Origin: Bacteroidales bacterium UBA6207
Lineage (GTDB): Bacteria > Bacteroidota > Bacteroidia > Bacteroidales > F082
Length of the DNA: 54,584 nucleotides
Assembly (NCBI GenBank): GCA_002421995.1
Contig: DISP01000222.1
Coordinates: 1 to 54,584, forward strand
Reading direction: 5' to 3'
Under the pieces are notes generated by a model. That model saw only the letters and a list, made by a program, of their open reading frames with translations, had not been told where the DNA came from and searched no databases. Below, one piece after another: positions 35,679-43,908 of this stretch. The number at the start of each line of letters is the position of its first letter. Positions within the stretch are counted from its first letter, which is position 1. The translations under genes and the position numbers were made by a program.

Positions 35679-38600
35679 ATGGCTGCAAATCACGACCTTG
35701 GCGGACAGTTTGAGAAACTTAAAGCGCAGAACCTTGAGCGCCTAAAAGAACTTGCCATCCTCAACCGCACTTCGCACATCATCAGAGAAAACCGCCCTCC
35801 GGAGGAAACCCTCAAACACATTGCCATGATTTTGCCCGATGGCTGGCAATATCCCGAATCAACCGGCGCGCGTATCATGTATGACGGACAGTTTTATCTT
35901 TCGGCCAACTTTGTGCTTAGTCAATGGAAACAGATTCAGGAATTTCAAACCATTGACGACAAAAAAGGGTTTATCGAGATCAGCTATTCCAAAGAATTTC
36001 CGGAAGCCGGCGAAGGTCCCTTCCTGATCGAAGAACGCGACCTGATTTTCAACCTCTCAAACATGGTCAGTGGCTATATAAACTCATATAAAGGCCTCAG
36101 AATCATCGAGAAAATCTCTCCTAAAGATAAAACCAAATCATCACCCGAACCGCAACCCGAACAGCTTCCCGGACGAAAACTCCTGCAGCGATTCCTCAAT
36201 AAAAACAATGCCGACAGAGACATCTACCACGACCTGATGACCTTCAAAGTCAAAGAAATCCTGCTTATATCCAACCTCTACGACGCATATTCCATCGAGC
36301 GCGAGGGCCGTTTCTCAGAGCATGTTCTTGGCCATTATCACCAGCTCAACCTCACTTCGGTGCCACGAATCACGGGTGTCACAACGGCCTCCGAAGCCTT
36401 TGAAATGCTGCAATCGAAATACTACGACCTCGTCATTTTCATGGTGAGTGTTGACAAAAAAACCCCAGTCGAACTTAGCCGCAAAATCAAAAAAGACTTT
36501 CCAAACCTTCCCATCTTTTTCCTGCTCAACAGCAATGCCGACATTGCCTTTTTTAGCAAAGTAAGCCGCGAAACCTTTTCAATTGACCGCATTTTTACCT
36601 GGAACGGCGACTCAAACGTATTTTTCAGCATGATAAAAATGGTCGAAGACCGCATCAACGTTGTCAACGACACACGTATCGGACTGGTGAGGGTGATTCT
36701 GCTTGTTGAAGATTCGCCCATGTACTATTCCCGCTATCTGCCCATGCTCTACAAAATTGTGATGGAGCAAACGCGCCGGATCATTGACGATGTGAGCACC
36801 GATGAACTATATAAGGTATTGAGAATGAGAGCAAGACCAAAGATACTCCTGGCCAGCAACTACGAAGAAGCTTGTCAGATTCTATCCAAATACCGCGAGT
36901 TTATGCTCTGCCTTATCACTGATATCCGCTTTGATAAGGAAGATATTAAAGATGATAAAGCCGGAATTCAATTGGTCGAATTTTCAAAAAAACTTATTCC
37001 CGACCTTCCGGTCATCATTCAGTCATCCGACACCGAGAATGCACAAATCGCCTACCATTACAAATCAACCTTTATTGATAAAAACAGCGAAACCCTTTCG
37101 CAGGATTTCCAAAGTTTTATCACCCACTTTCTGGGTTTCGGAAATTTTATTTACCGCGATCAATACGGAACACCCATCACCCAAGCCCGCACACTCAAGG
37201 AGTTTGAACAAAAACTCCGAACAATTCCTGACGAATCACTCATCTACCACGCCCAACGAAATCATTTTAGCCTTTGGCTGATGGCTCGCGGCGAAATTCG
37301 CGTGGCTAAAATATTGAATCCAAAAAAAGTTGCCGACTTTCAAAATCCCGAAGACCTGCGCAGGGAATTGCTGCAGATGATTCAACGTTTTCGAAATGAG
37401 CAGGACACCGGCAAAATCGTTCCTTATGATGAAGAGGCATTTACCAACGACAAAAACATCGTAAGCCTGTCCGAAGGCTCGCTGGGAGGCAAAGGTCGTG
37501 GACTGGCGTTCATTAACACATTGATTCACAACTACGACTTCAGTCAGCATGTGCCTGATATCAATATCCGGACACCGAAAACATCGCTCATCGGCACCGA
37601 GGAGTTCACCCTCTTTATGGAGCGCAACAACCTGCATGATCTGGTACTGAACGAAACCGATTATGAGCGTATCAAGAAAAACTTTGTGCAAGGGAAACTC
37701 ACGCCAACCCTTATTCGGCGACTCCGGACCCTGCTTCGGGTTATCCGTAAACCGCTCGCCGTAAGGTCTTCCGGCTTGTTTGAAGACAGTCTCGCCCAGC
37801 CTTTTGCCGGCATTTTCGAAACCTATATCCTTCCCAACAGCCATCCCGATCTTGAAGTAAGGCTTCAGCAACTGACCGATGCCATAAAGCTGGTTTTTGC
37901 ATCCGTGTTTTCCGATATTGCCCGCGGCTATGTCAATGCCATCAATTATAGCATTGACCAGGAAAAAATGGCTGTCGTGATTCAGGAACTTGTTGGCAAA
38001 CAATTTGGTAAATACTATTATCCGCATGTGAGCGGTGTGGCGCAATCCTACAATTATTATCCTTTCGCGCATATGAAACCCGAAGAAGGTTTTGCTATTG
38101 CTGCCCTCGGACTTGGAAAATACGTGGTGGAGGGCGATAAGGCCTACCGGTTTTCGCCCCGGTATCCTTCGCTCGATATCAACTCACCAAAAGACCAGGT
38201 AAAAAACTCGCAAGTGAACTTTTTGGCCGTTGATCTTGAACGCACTGTTCCAAACCTGCTCGAAAGCGATATGGCAAGCCTTGCAACCCTCGACCTCTAT
38301 GATGCCGAGCAACATGGCTCTCTCCGGCATTGCGCTTCTGTTTACGATCCCGACAACAACACCATCTATCCGGGTTTGAGCAAAGCTGGTGCCCGCATTG
38401 TGAATTTTGCCAACATCTTGAAATACAATTATACCCCCCTGGCTCAGACCCTCGAAATTGTGCTTGATGTGGTGAAAGAAGCCCTAGGAACAGCAGTGGA
38501 AATTGAATGGGCTCTCGACCTCGACCGCGATGAAAACGGCCGCTGCAATTTCTATCTGCTGCAAATAAAACCCTTGCTCGGGAGTGCCGATGACTACATC

Positions 38601-39143
38601 GTGAACATGGACGAAATCAACCCGGCCGAAATTCTGCTCTACTCCGCCAAAGGAATGGGAAATGGTGTTATCAAAGACATCAAAGATGTAATTTATATTG
38701 AACCATCAGCCTTTGATAAGCGCTATACAGAGGAAATGGTTCGCGAAATCAGCCTTCTCAACGAACAAATGGCAGCCCGCCAACGACCTTATGTTCTCAT
38801 CGGTCCCGGTCGCTGGGGCACACGCGACCGCTGGATCGGAATTCCCGTAAACTGGCCCCAAATCAGTCAGGCAAAGGTAATTGTTGAAACCAGCCTCGAT
38901 GATTTTCCGCTCGACGCTTCATCAGGCTCTCATTTCTTCCACAACGTAACTTCAATGAACGTGGGCTATTTCACCGTTCAACCCGAACTTTCCAAAAGCT
39001 TCATTAACTACAGCATTTTGCAGTCACAAAAACTTGTGCAGCAAACCCGTTTTTTCAAACACGTTGTTTTTGATCAGTACCTCACAGTGAGAATGGACGG
39101 AAAAAAACGAATTTCCGTGATCACAGCAAAAGATGATGCCTGA
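35679..39143 (+). CDS. Receiver-like domains fused to a PPDK-type ATP-grasp domain
   Basis: 1154 residues, no signal peptide. Order: GAF-like region (about 20-135); a first receiver-like domain (about 190-330); a second with VILLVEDSPMYY near 340 and CLITDIRFDKEDI near 411; a short domain (about 500-560); then the PEP/pyruvate-binding N-terminal domain of PEP synthase/PPDK. In it SEGSLGGKGRGLAF lies near 600 and AVRSSGLFEDSLAQPFAGIF near 695, with a final FYLLQIKPLL near 961 (cf. LQ.RP). The swivelling phosphohistidine domain and the PEP/pyruvate TIM barrel of the enzymes are absent. A C-terminal about 150-residue region is of unknown fold. It should bind ATP and phosphorylate something other than pyruvate (inference). 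Own promoter; monocistronic. Confidence 0.8.
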   Translation: MAANHDLGGQFEKLKAQNLERLKELAILNRTSHIIRENRPPEETLKHIAMILPDGWQYPESTGARIMYDGQFYLSANFVLSQWKQIQEFQTIDDKKGFIEISYSKEFPEAGEGPFLIEERDLIFNLSNMVSGYINSYKGLRIIEKISPKDKTKSSPEPQPEQLPGRKLLQRFLNKNNADRDIYHDLMTFKVKEILLISNLYDAYSIEREGRFSEHVLGHYHQLNLTSVPRITGVTTASEAFEMLQSKYYDLVIFMVSVDKKTPVELSRKIKKDFPNLPIFFLLNSNADIAFFSKVSRETFSIDRIFTWNGDSNVFFSMIKMVEDRINVVNDTRIGLVRVILLVEDSPMYYSRYLPMLYKIVMEQTRRIIDDVSTDELYKVLRMRARPKILLASNYEEACQILSKYREFMLCLITDIRFDKEDIKDDKAGIQLVEFSKKLIPDLPVIIQSSDTENAQIAYHYKSTFIDKNSETLSQDFQSFITHFLGFGNFIYRDQYGTPITQARTLKEFEQKLRTIPDESLIYHAQRNHFSLWLMARGEIRVAKILNPKKVADFQNPEDLRRELLQMIQRFRNEQDTGKIVPYDEEAFTNDKNIVSLSEGSLGGKGRGLAFINTLIHNYDFSQHVPDINIRTPKTSLIGTEEFTLFMERNNLHDLVLNETDYERIKKNFVQGKLTPTLIRRLRTLLRVIRKPLAVRSSGLFEDSLAQPFAGIFETYILPNSHPDLEVRLQQLTDAIKLVFASVFSDIARGYVNAINYSIDQEKMAVVIQELVGKQFGKYYYPHVSGVAQSYNYYPFAHMKPEEGFAIAALGLGKYVVEGDKAYRFSPRYPSLDINSPKDQVKNSQVNFLAVDLERTVPNLLESDMASLATLDLYDAEQHGSLRHCASVYDPDNNTIYPGLSKAGARIVNFANILKYNYTPLAQTLEIVLDVVKEALGTAVEIEWALDLDRDENGRCNFYLLQIKPLLGSADDYIVNMDEINPAEILLYSAKGMGNGVIKDIKDVIYIEPSAFDKRYTEEMVREISLLNEQMAARQRPYVLIGPGRWGTRDRWIGIPVNWPQISQAKVIVETSLDDFPLDASSGSHFFHNVTSMNVGYFTVQPELSKSFINYSILQSQKLVQQTRFFKHVVFDQYLTVRMDGKKRISVITAKDDA

Positions 39144-39145
39144 AA

Positions 39146-39955
39146 TCAGGCGCGATGAAATCGTTGGGCAAAATGAAGAATGGCTTCAGAGGTGATGGTT
39201 GCAGCCTCTTCAAAGCCCATATGTCCGACCTCACCAAGCAACAACAACTCGGCGTGTGCCGGAAGTGCCAGCTGCGCCATTATCCGTGCAAAAGGCATCC
39301 GGCTGTCGTCTTTTCCTAAAATAAATAACAAAGGCAATTTTGTTTCGCTTAAAAGCTGAAGCTGACTCTCTCGGTCGCGCAGTCCTGCCACTGCTGCCTT
39401 GACCGATGAAGACTGTTGTTCAAGCGCAATTTCTTTGATTCTGCCAACATTTTCAGGGTATTTTGCGTCAAAATCAGGACTAAAAAGACCATTGATGAAA
39501 TTGGAAACATAAGCTACAGCATCTGTATCAATCTGCGTCAAAGCCACAGCTCTTGATGCTTTTGCCACATCATCATCGGGCATGGCATGGGAGTGAAACA
39601 ACACCAATCCTGTCAACTTTACTGAAAACGCTTTCAAATAAGCCAACGAAACATATCCACCCATCGAATGACCTATAAGCAGCGCCTTTTCAATCTTTTC
39701 AGCCACGAGCACCGCATCAACAGCCTGTGCCATCAGCCACATCGGATGTTCGGCAGCAAGAAGTTCGGAAGCCCCAAAGCCCGGCAAATCAATCATGATA
39801 GTTTGAAATTGTTGCTGAAACGGGATCACAAATTGATCCCAAACCCGGTGATCCATCGGAAATCCGTGCAGAAAAACCAATGTTGGGCCCACACCCTCAC
39901 AACGATAGGCAATGCGCTTGCCATTGTACAAAACAGTTTTCATCTCTTCTGACAT
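39146..39955 (-). CDS. Alpha/beta hydrolase
   Basis: 269 residues. Oxyanion text LVFLHGFPMDHRVWD, nucleophile elbow in LIGHSMGGYV (Ser97), acid in FILGKDDSRMP, His in GEVGHMGFEEA: a complete triad. Closest to small carboxylesterases and meta-cleavage hydrolases (MhpC, PldB-like); the substrate is not evident. The start may be four codons later (MKTVLYNGKR). No signal peptide. A TAATTTTG box on the minus strand (39963-39970) is very near the start, giving an almost leaderless transcript. Confidence 0.9.
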   Translation of the reverse strand: MSEEMKTVLYNGKRIAYRCEGVGPTLVFLHGFPMDHRVWDQFVIPFQQQFQTIMIDLPGFGASELLAAEHPMWLMAQAVDAVLVAEKIEKALLIGHSMGGYVSLAYLKAFSVKLTGLVLFHSHAMPDDDVAKASRAVALTQIDTDAVAYVSNFINGLFSPDFDAKYPENVGRIKEIALEQQSSSVKAAVAGLRDRESQLQLLSETKLPLLFILGKDDSRMPFARIMAQLALPAHAELLLLGEVGHMGFEEAATITSEAILHFAQRFHRA

Positions 39956-40035
39956 TTACCGGCAAAATTAAGGATTTGGCCGGTGTCGGGCACTATTCAT
40001 TTTCTTTGTTTCTTTGCTGCTTCAAACAGCGTTCA

Positions 40036-41247
40036 ATGGACAGCATCAAACATATTTACCGCATCGGCCACGGTCCTTCGAGCAGTCATACCATGGGGCC
40101 TTCAAGGGCTGCCGAGCTATTCAAAAACCGCACAACAGCTGCCGTTTCATACAAAGTAACCCTCTATGGCAGCCTTGCCGCCACCGGAAAAGGACATCTC
40201 ACCGACCAGGCTGTTGAGCTTATGCTCGCACCTAAAAAAGTGGATTTTGTTTGGGAGCCTCAGACTTTTCTCCCACGACACCCCAACGCCATGAAACTCG
40301 AAGCCATTGATGCAGCACAAAACACTTTTGATGAATGGACGGTTTACAGCACAGGAGGCGGAGCTATTACGGATGGCACTGTAAATGAATTGGTTGGTAA
40401 AGTGTACCCTCTCACCCACATGAAAGACATCTTAAGGTGGTGCGAGGAAAACGGCAGGCATTTCTGGGAATATGTTCATCTGTACGAAGCACCGGGCTAT
40501 CAGGATCATCTGGCTGAAGTGTGGGAGGTGATGCAGCAATCAGTACAAAGAGGCATCGAAAACGAAGGCGTTTTACCCGGAATACTGAAGCTTCCGCGCA
40601 AGGCATCGTCCTATTTCATTCGTGCCCAAAGCTTGAAGGACTCCCTTAAAAGCCGTAGTCTGGTGTTTGCTTATGCACTGGCCGTTTCGGAGGAAAATGC
40701 CTCCGGCGGGAAGGTGTCAACAGCGCCTACCTGTGGTTCGAGCGGTGTGTTGCCGGCTGTTTTGTATCATGCCAAACATGCCCACGGCTTCTCCGACCAG
40801 AAAATCATCAAAGCCCTGGCTACCGCAGGTCTGATTGGCAACATCGTGAAAGAAAATGCCAGCATCAGCGGTGCCGAAGTGGGCTGTCAGGGTGAGATTG
40901 GTACGGCTTGTGCCATGGCCTCAGCTGCCGTGAATCAACTTTTTGGCGGCACTCCCCAACAGGTGGAATATGCTGCTGAAATGGGTTTGGAACACCACCT
41001 GGGCCTCACCTGCGACCCCATTGCAGGTCTGGTGCAAGTGCCTTGCATTGAGCGCAATGCCCATGCCGCAGCACGCGCTCTCGATGGCAATATGTATGCA
41101 TTGCTCTCCGATGGAAAACACTTTGTTTCGTTTGATAAAATTGTACAAACCATGAAAGCCACCGGCCGCGACCTCCCAAGTCTTTACAAGGAAACTGCCG
41201 AAGGCGGGCTGGCCATTTTTGCTGCCGTGAAAGACCACCCCTGCTGA
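40036..41247 (+). CDS. sdaA: L-serine dehydratase (iron-sulfur, single chain)
   Basis: 403 residues from ATG 40036; the frame stays open upstream into the hydrolase gene but without conserved text. Converts L-serine to pyruvate and ammonia. It combines the beta (residues about 1-130) and alpha (about 170-403) parts found apart in Gram-positives. Start RIGHGPSSSHTMGPSRAA is the family signature. [4Fe-4S] ligand Cys are in APTCGSSGVLP, AEVGCQGEIGTACAMA and LTCDPIAGLVQVPCIERN. Cytoplasmic and oxygen sensitive, fitting an anaerobe. Divergent from the hydrolase gene. Confidence 0.95.
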   Translation: MDSIKHIYRIGHGPSSSHTMGPSRAAELFKNRTTAAVSYKVTLYGSLAATGKGHLTDQAVELMLAPKKVDFVWEPQTFLPRHPNAMKLEAIDAAQNTFDEWTVYSTGGGAITDGTVNELVGKVYPLTHMKDILRWCEENGRHFWEYVHLYEAPGYQDHLAEVWEVMQQSVQRGIENEGVLPGILKLPRKASSYFIRAQSLKDSLKSRSLVFAYALAVSEENASGGKVSTAPTCGSSGVLPAVLYHAKHAHGFSDQKIIKALATAGLIGNIVKENASISGAEVGCQGEIGTACAMASAAVNQLFGGTPQQVEYAAEMGLEHHLGLTCDPIAGLVQVPCIERNAHAAARALDGNMYALLSDGKHFVSFDKIVQTMKATGRDLPSLYKETAEGGLAIFAAVKDHPC

Positions 41248-41548
41248 AAGGAATGAGCTAAGCTGAAAACGTTTTATGAAATCAAGGCTGTGAGTTAAGT
41301 TGCAGGCTCACAATTGAATGACCTTTTTTAAAATTGAAATGCAAACAGCTGTTTTTGAAACAAAGAAGGAAATAAATCGTACATACAAAATTCATTGACT
41401 TCCAGCTATTCACAATTTACCTTTGTGATTCATTTAAAAAACCAGCCCATGAAAACAACAAATCATTCAAAGTATTGAATGCCTGCAACTTTCATTTCAA
41501 ACTATTCATCTTCAGTCAGATTGTTTATTTTTTTATCGGCTTCAAACA
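41248..41548. other. Intergenic region with promoter of the lipoprotein pair
   Basis: No gene of note. A mini frame of 9 codons begins at 41449 (MKTTNHSKY) in the leader of the lipoprotein transcript; I give it no function. Confidence 0.5.
41394..41425 (+). promoter_or_regulatory. Promoter of the lipoprotein pair
   Basis: ATTG (41394-41397), 20 nt, TACCTTTG (41418-41425): correct Bacteroidota spacing. Predicted leader about 117 nt. Confidence 0.65.
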
Positions 41549-41962
41549 ATGAAACAGGTCATTTTTTTTCTTCTTGCATTCTACATGACAGCATGTTGCA
41601 AAGACGACTTTCACACGGCAGCCGAAGTCAATGTAATTATATTCAAAGACGGGAAAACACTCAAAGAAGCAGGCATTACGCCTTCATTCCACTATGATTC
41701 GGGGGAATCCGAAGAAGTTACATTGCCCTTTGAACTGGATACTGGTGACAGTCTGTTTTTTCTTCAATCATCCTACCTGAAAAGCATCAGCTTTAAACCT
41801 GCGACAATCTTTATCAGATACAACAATCTGCCCGAAACGGATACCCTGGAAATACTGCTTGATTATGAGTGTAAAAGCAACCGCTGCGCTTGTAAAACCG
41901 TTGTGTTGAAATACATGAAATGTAATTCGGTGTTTTTGGATGATCATACCATTAGAAAATGA
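41549..41962 (+). CDS. Predicted surface lipoprotein (copy 1)
   Basis: 137 residues. Lipoprotein signal MKQVIFFLLAFYMTAC with the lipidated Cys at 16. It is followed at once by C-K-D-D, which resembles the lipoprotein export signal (K then two acidic residues) that sends Bacteroidota lipoproteins to the cell surface. The mature part (about 120 residues) is beta-rich with a C-terminal cluster ECKSNRCACKTVVLKYMKCN: four or five cysteines that could form disulfides or bind metal. No known family. Copy 2 follows with no gap and about 45% similar text, with nearly identical ends (LEILLDYEC, RCACK, LKYMKCNS, TIRK). Tandem duplication. Confidence 0.7.
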   Translation: MKQVIFFLLAFYMTACCKDDFHTAAEVNVIIFKDGKTLKEAGITPSFHYDSGESEEVTLPFELDTGDSLFFLQSSYLKSISFKPATIFIRYNNLPETDTLEILLDYECKSNRCACKTVVLKYMKCNSVFLDDHTIRK

Positions 41963-42415
41963 TTGTTGAGTTTAGATCAGGAAAACAATGAAAAAAATAC
42001 CATTCATCTACTCATCCTTCTTTTACTGAACAGCTGTTGCGATGATGATTATCGGTTTGCTGTTGTATGGTTCAACATCCTGAAAGACGACAAACCCCTT
42101 TCTGAAGCGAATATTTATCCATCCTTTGTGTATGTGGATGAAAACAACAACGAAACCAGCTTGACGAGTAACGGATTAATGACAAACGGAAGCAGCTATT
42201 CCATTAACCAAAGCAGCGAGCTGGAATTGATGAGTTTCAAGCCGGCTACGATCCTGATAAAATATACCGGATGGGATGTATCACAAACCGACACCCTCGA
42301 AATCTTACTTGATTATGAATGCAACAAAACACAGCGTTGCGCCTGCAAGGTTGTTGCGTTGAAATACATGAAATGCAACTCCGAATACTTGGACGATTTT
42401 ACAATCAGAAAATAG
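41963..42415 (+). CDS. Predicted surface lipoprotein (copy 2), start frameshifted by an A7 tract
   Basis: Paralogue of copy 1 (150 residues as an open frame from a TTG at 41963). The apparent start gives an acidic N-terminus (MLSLDQENNEKN), unfit for a signal peptide. A much better start is ATG 41988 (AGGA just before it), but its frame runs ATG AAA AAA ATA and stops after 13 codons. With one more A in the A7 tract (41991-41997) it would read MKKNTIHLLILLLLNSCC followed by DDDYR, a perfect lipoprotein signal with acidic residues after the Cys. So the gene is either phase-variable, recoded by slippage, or a sequencing error. The mature part keeps the RCACK and LKYMKCN cysteines. Confidence 0.6.
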   Translation: MLSLDQENNEKNTIHLLILLLLNSCCDDDYRFAVVWFNILKDDKPLSEANIYPSFVYVDENNNETSLTSNGLMTNGSSYSINQSSELELMSFKPATILIKYTGWDVSQTDTLEILLDYECNKTQRCACKVVALKYMKCNSEYLDDFTIRK

Positions 42416-42509
42416 TTGCAAATTTTCGGGGATAAGACACACTAACCGGAGCGCAAACACGAGGGACTGTTTTATGTAGATAAATACCTGATTGCCTACA
42501 AAAAACATG

Positions 42510-42568
42510 AATTTCCGTCATTAACATGACGGAAATCATATAAATTGCGTCAGTTTATTGACGGAAAT
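42510..42568. repeat. Left 59-bp repeat flanking the DUF4143 ATPase gene
   Basis: Consists of AATTTCCGTCA-N6-TGACGGAAAT (palindrome 1, 42510-42536), CATATAAAT (42537-42545), three bases, then GTCA-N6-TGACGGAAAT (palindrome 2, 42549-42568). The same architecture occurs at 43786-43844. Downstream of the ATPase stop. Confidence 0.9.
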
Positions 42569-42614
42569 TGATAATTCCTTTGTTTTTTTGAATGAAACAA
42601 GAAACTTGCTCATG

Positions 42615-43760
42615 TCATTTTTGTGAATGACCAAGAACAAAGTCGAGGTAGTTGTCCCTGTGAATGACTGAAAACACGGCTTCAGGGTAAGATTTTTGAA
42701 ACTCGGTAGGAATACGTGTTTTTTCAGTTTTCCATTTGAATTCAAAAGCCTGTATTTCATTGTCAACCAATTCAATTCGGTCAATTTCCTGCTTTGAATG
42801 GGTGCGCCAAAAGTGAATTTGACTTGAAAATCCTCTATAATGCAACATTTTAGAGCGTTCAGCGTGAAGGTAGTTTTCCCACAATTGACCGATATCTTCG
42901 CGGGCAGAGATGGGTTGAAAAGCATTGATCAATGCATTGCGGATGCCATTGTCAATAAAAAACCACTTTTTCATTTTGGTTATTTCATTGTCGCGGCTGC
43001 GACTGAAGCCGGGTACACTATAAAGAATGAAGACCTTTGTAAACAGGTCAAGGTATTTTTCAACGGTATTCTTACTGATCTGCAGTTCCTTGCCCAAGCC
43101 TTCCAAAGATATTTCCGTACCTGTCCGGTAAGCTAATTTTTGTAACAAAGCAATGATTTTGTCTCTTTTTCTGATTCCTTCAAAAGCCAGAATATCACGT
43201 AACAAATAGCCCTGCACCAATTCTTTGAGGTAGTCGGTTTTTTCTGTTCGTCCGCTCATCTGCCCGAGCTCAGGGAAGCTGCCAAAAATCAGACGTTCTT
43301 CAAGCAGGGAATGTGTTTGAAAAGCGTTTTCTGCTTGACTGTATTCGAGCTGCGACATCGGAAACAGATGCAGCGTGCGCATCCTGCCAACCAGTGGTTC
43401 TCCTACCTGATCGTGTAGCTCAAACGCTGATGAACCGGTAATCAACACCTTAAGACCTTCAATCGTATCAACCATCAGTTTGAGTTTTTTCCCAATACCT
43501 GGTATCTCTTGTGCTTCATCAATCACCAAAAAACGACATTTACCCATTAAATTACGGTAATTGACTTCGCTCTGACGCTCCAATAATGCATGTGATTCAA
43601 TATCATCGCCATTCAAAAAAATAACTTCTTCCGTTGATTGCTGCACAGTCTTTTTGATCAGGGCAGTTTTCCCAACCCTGCGTGCTCCAAGCAAAACCAA
43701 TACCTTGTTGGGTTTGACCATTTGCAAAAGCCTGCTTTCATAAAATCGTTGGTATAGCAT
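42615..43760 (-). CDS. AAA ATPase of the DUF4143 family
   Basis: 381 residues. N-terminal P-loop NTPase: Walker A GARRVGKT at 25-32, Walker B region FLVIDEAQEIP, sensor LITGSSAFEL, then TLHLFPMSQLEY. The C-terminal DUF4143 (nuclease-fold-like) part follows with a winged-helix-like linker (ELQISKNTVEKYLDLFTKVFILY) and EIDRIELVDNEIQAFEFKWK (an ExK-type restriction-endonuclease-like motif, E..D...E.K). Family proteins are numerous, scattered and poorly understood, often multi-copy. This gene is bracketed by two 59-bp repeats (42510-42568 and 43786-43844), the latter just upstream of the start, which could be its operator or the edges of a mobile cassette. Confidence 0.9.
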   Translation of the reverse strand: MLYQRFYESRLLQMVKPNKVLVLLGARRVGKTALIKKTVQQSTEEVIFLNGDDIESHALLERQSEVNYRNLMGKCRFLVIDEAQEIPGIGKKLKLMVDTIEGLKVLITGSSAFELHDQVGEPLVGRMRTLHLFPMSQLEYSQAENAFQTHSLLEERLIFGSFPELGQMSGRTEKTDYLKELVQGYLLRDILAFEGIRKRDKIIALLQKLAYRTGTEISLEGLGKELQISKNTVEKYLDLFTKVFILYSVPGFSRSRDNEITKMKKWFFIDNGIRNALINAFQPISAREDIGQLWENYLHAERSKMLHYRGFSSQIHFWRTHSKQEIDRIELVDNEIQAFEFKWKTEKTRIPTEFQKSYPEAVFSVIHRDNYLDFVLGHSQK

Positions 43761-43785
43761 AAGTAAGTTTTTTACAAAAATACAT

Positions 43786-43844
43786 AATTTCCGTCAACAA
43801 ACTGACGGAAATCATATAAATACCGTCAATAAACTGACGGAAAT
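43786..43844. repeat. Right 59-bp repeat flanking the DUF4143 ATPase gene
   Basis: Same layout and orientation as the left copy: AATTTCCGTCA-N6-TGACGGAAAT, CATATAAAT, three bases, GTCA-N6-TGACGGAAAT. Only the two N6 cores and the three linker bases differ. The second core is ATAAAC here and GTTTAT on the left, which are reverse complements. It sits 26 nt upstream of the ATPase start, so it overlaps the promoter. Confidence 0.9.
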
Positions 43845-43908
43845 CGAATAAATCTTACTGATATTTTCAATAAAACTGTTTACCGGCAAAACATCTGTCG
43901 TTCTAAAG

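Noticed and set aside
37236..38072. Antisense ORF of 278 codons inside the ATP-grasp fusion gene
   Set aside because: Reverse-frame artefact of a long coding gene.
42536..42925. Alternative frame at the end of the DUF4143 gene
   Set aside because: Overlaps the gene in another frame; no homology seen; ends in the left repeat by chance.
42510..43844. TGACGGAAA repeats as a CRISPR-like array
   Set aside because: Only two 59-bp units, at 1.3 kb distance with a gene between, and palindromic. Not a CRISPR array.
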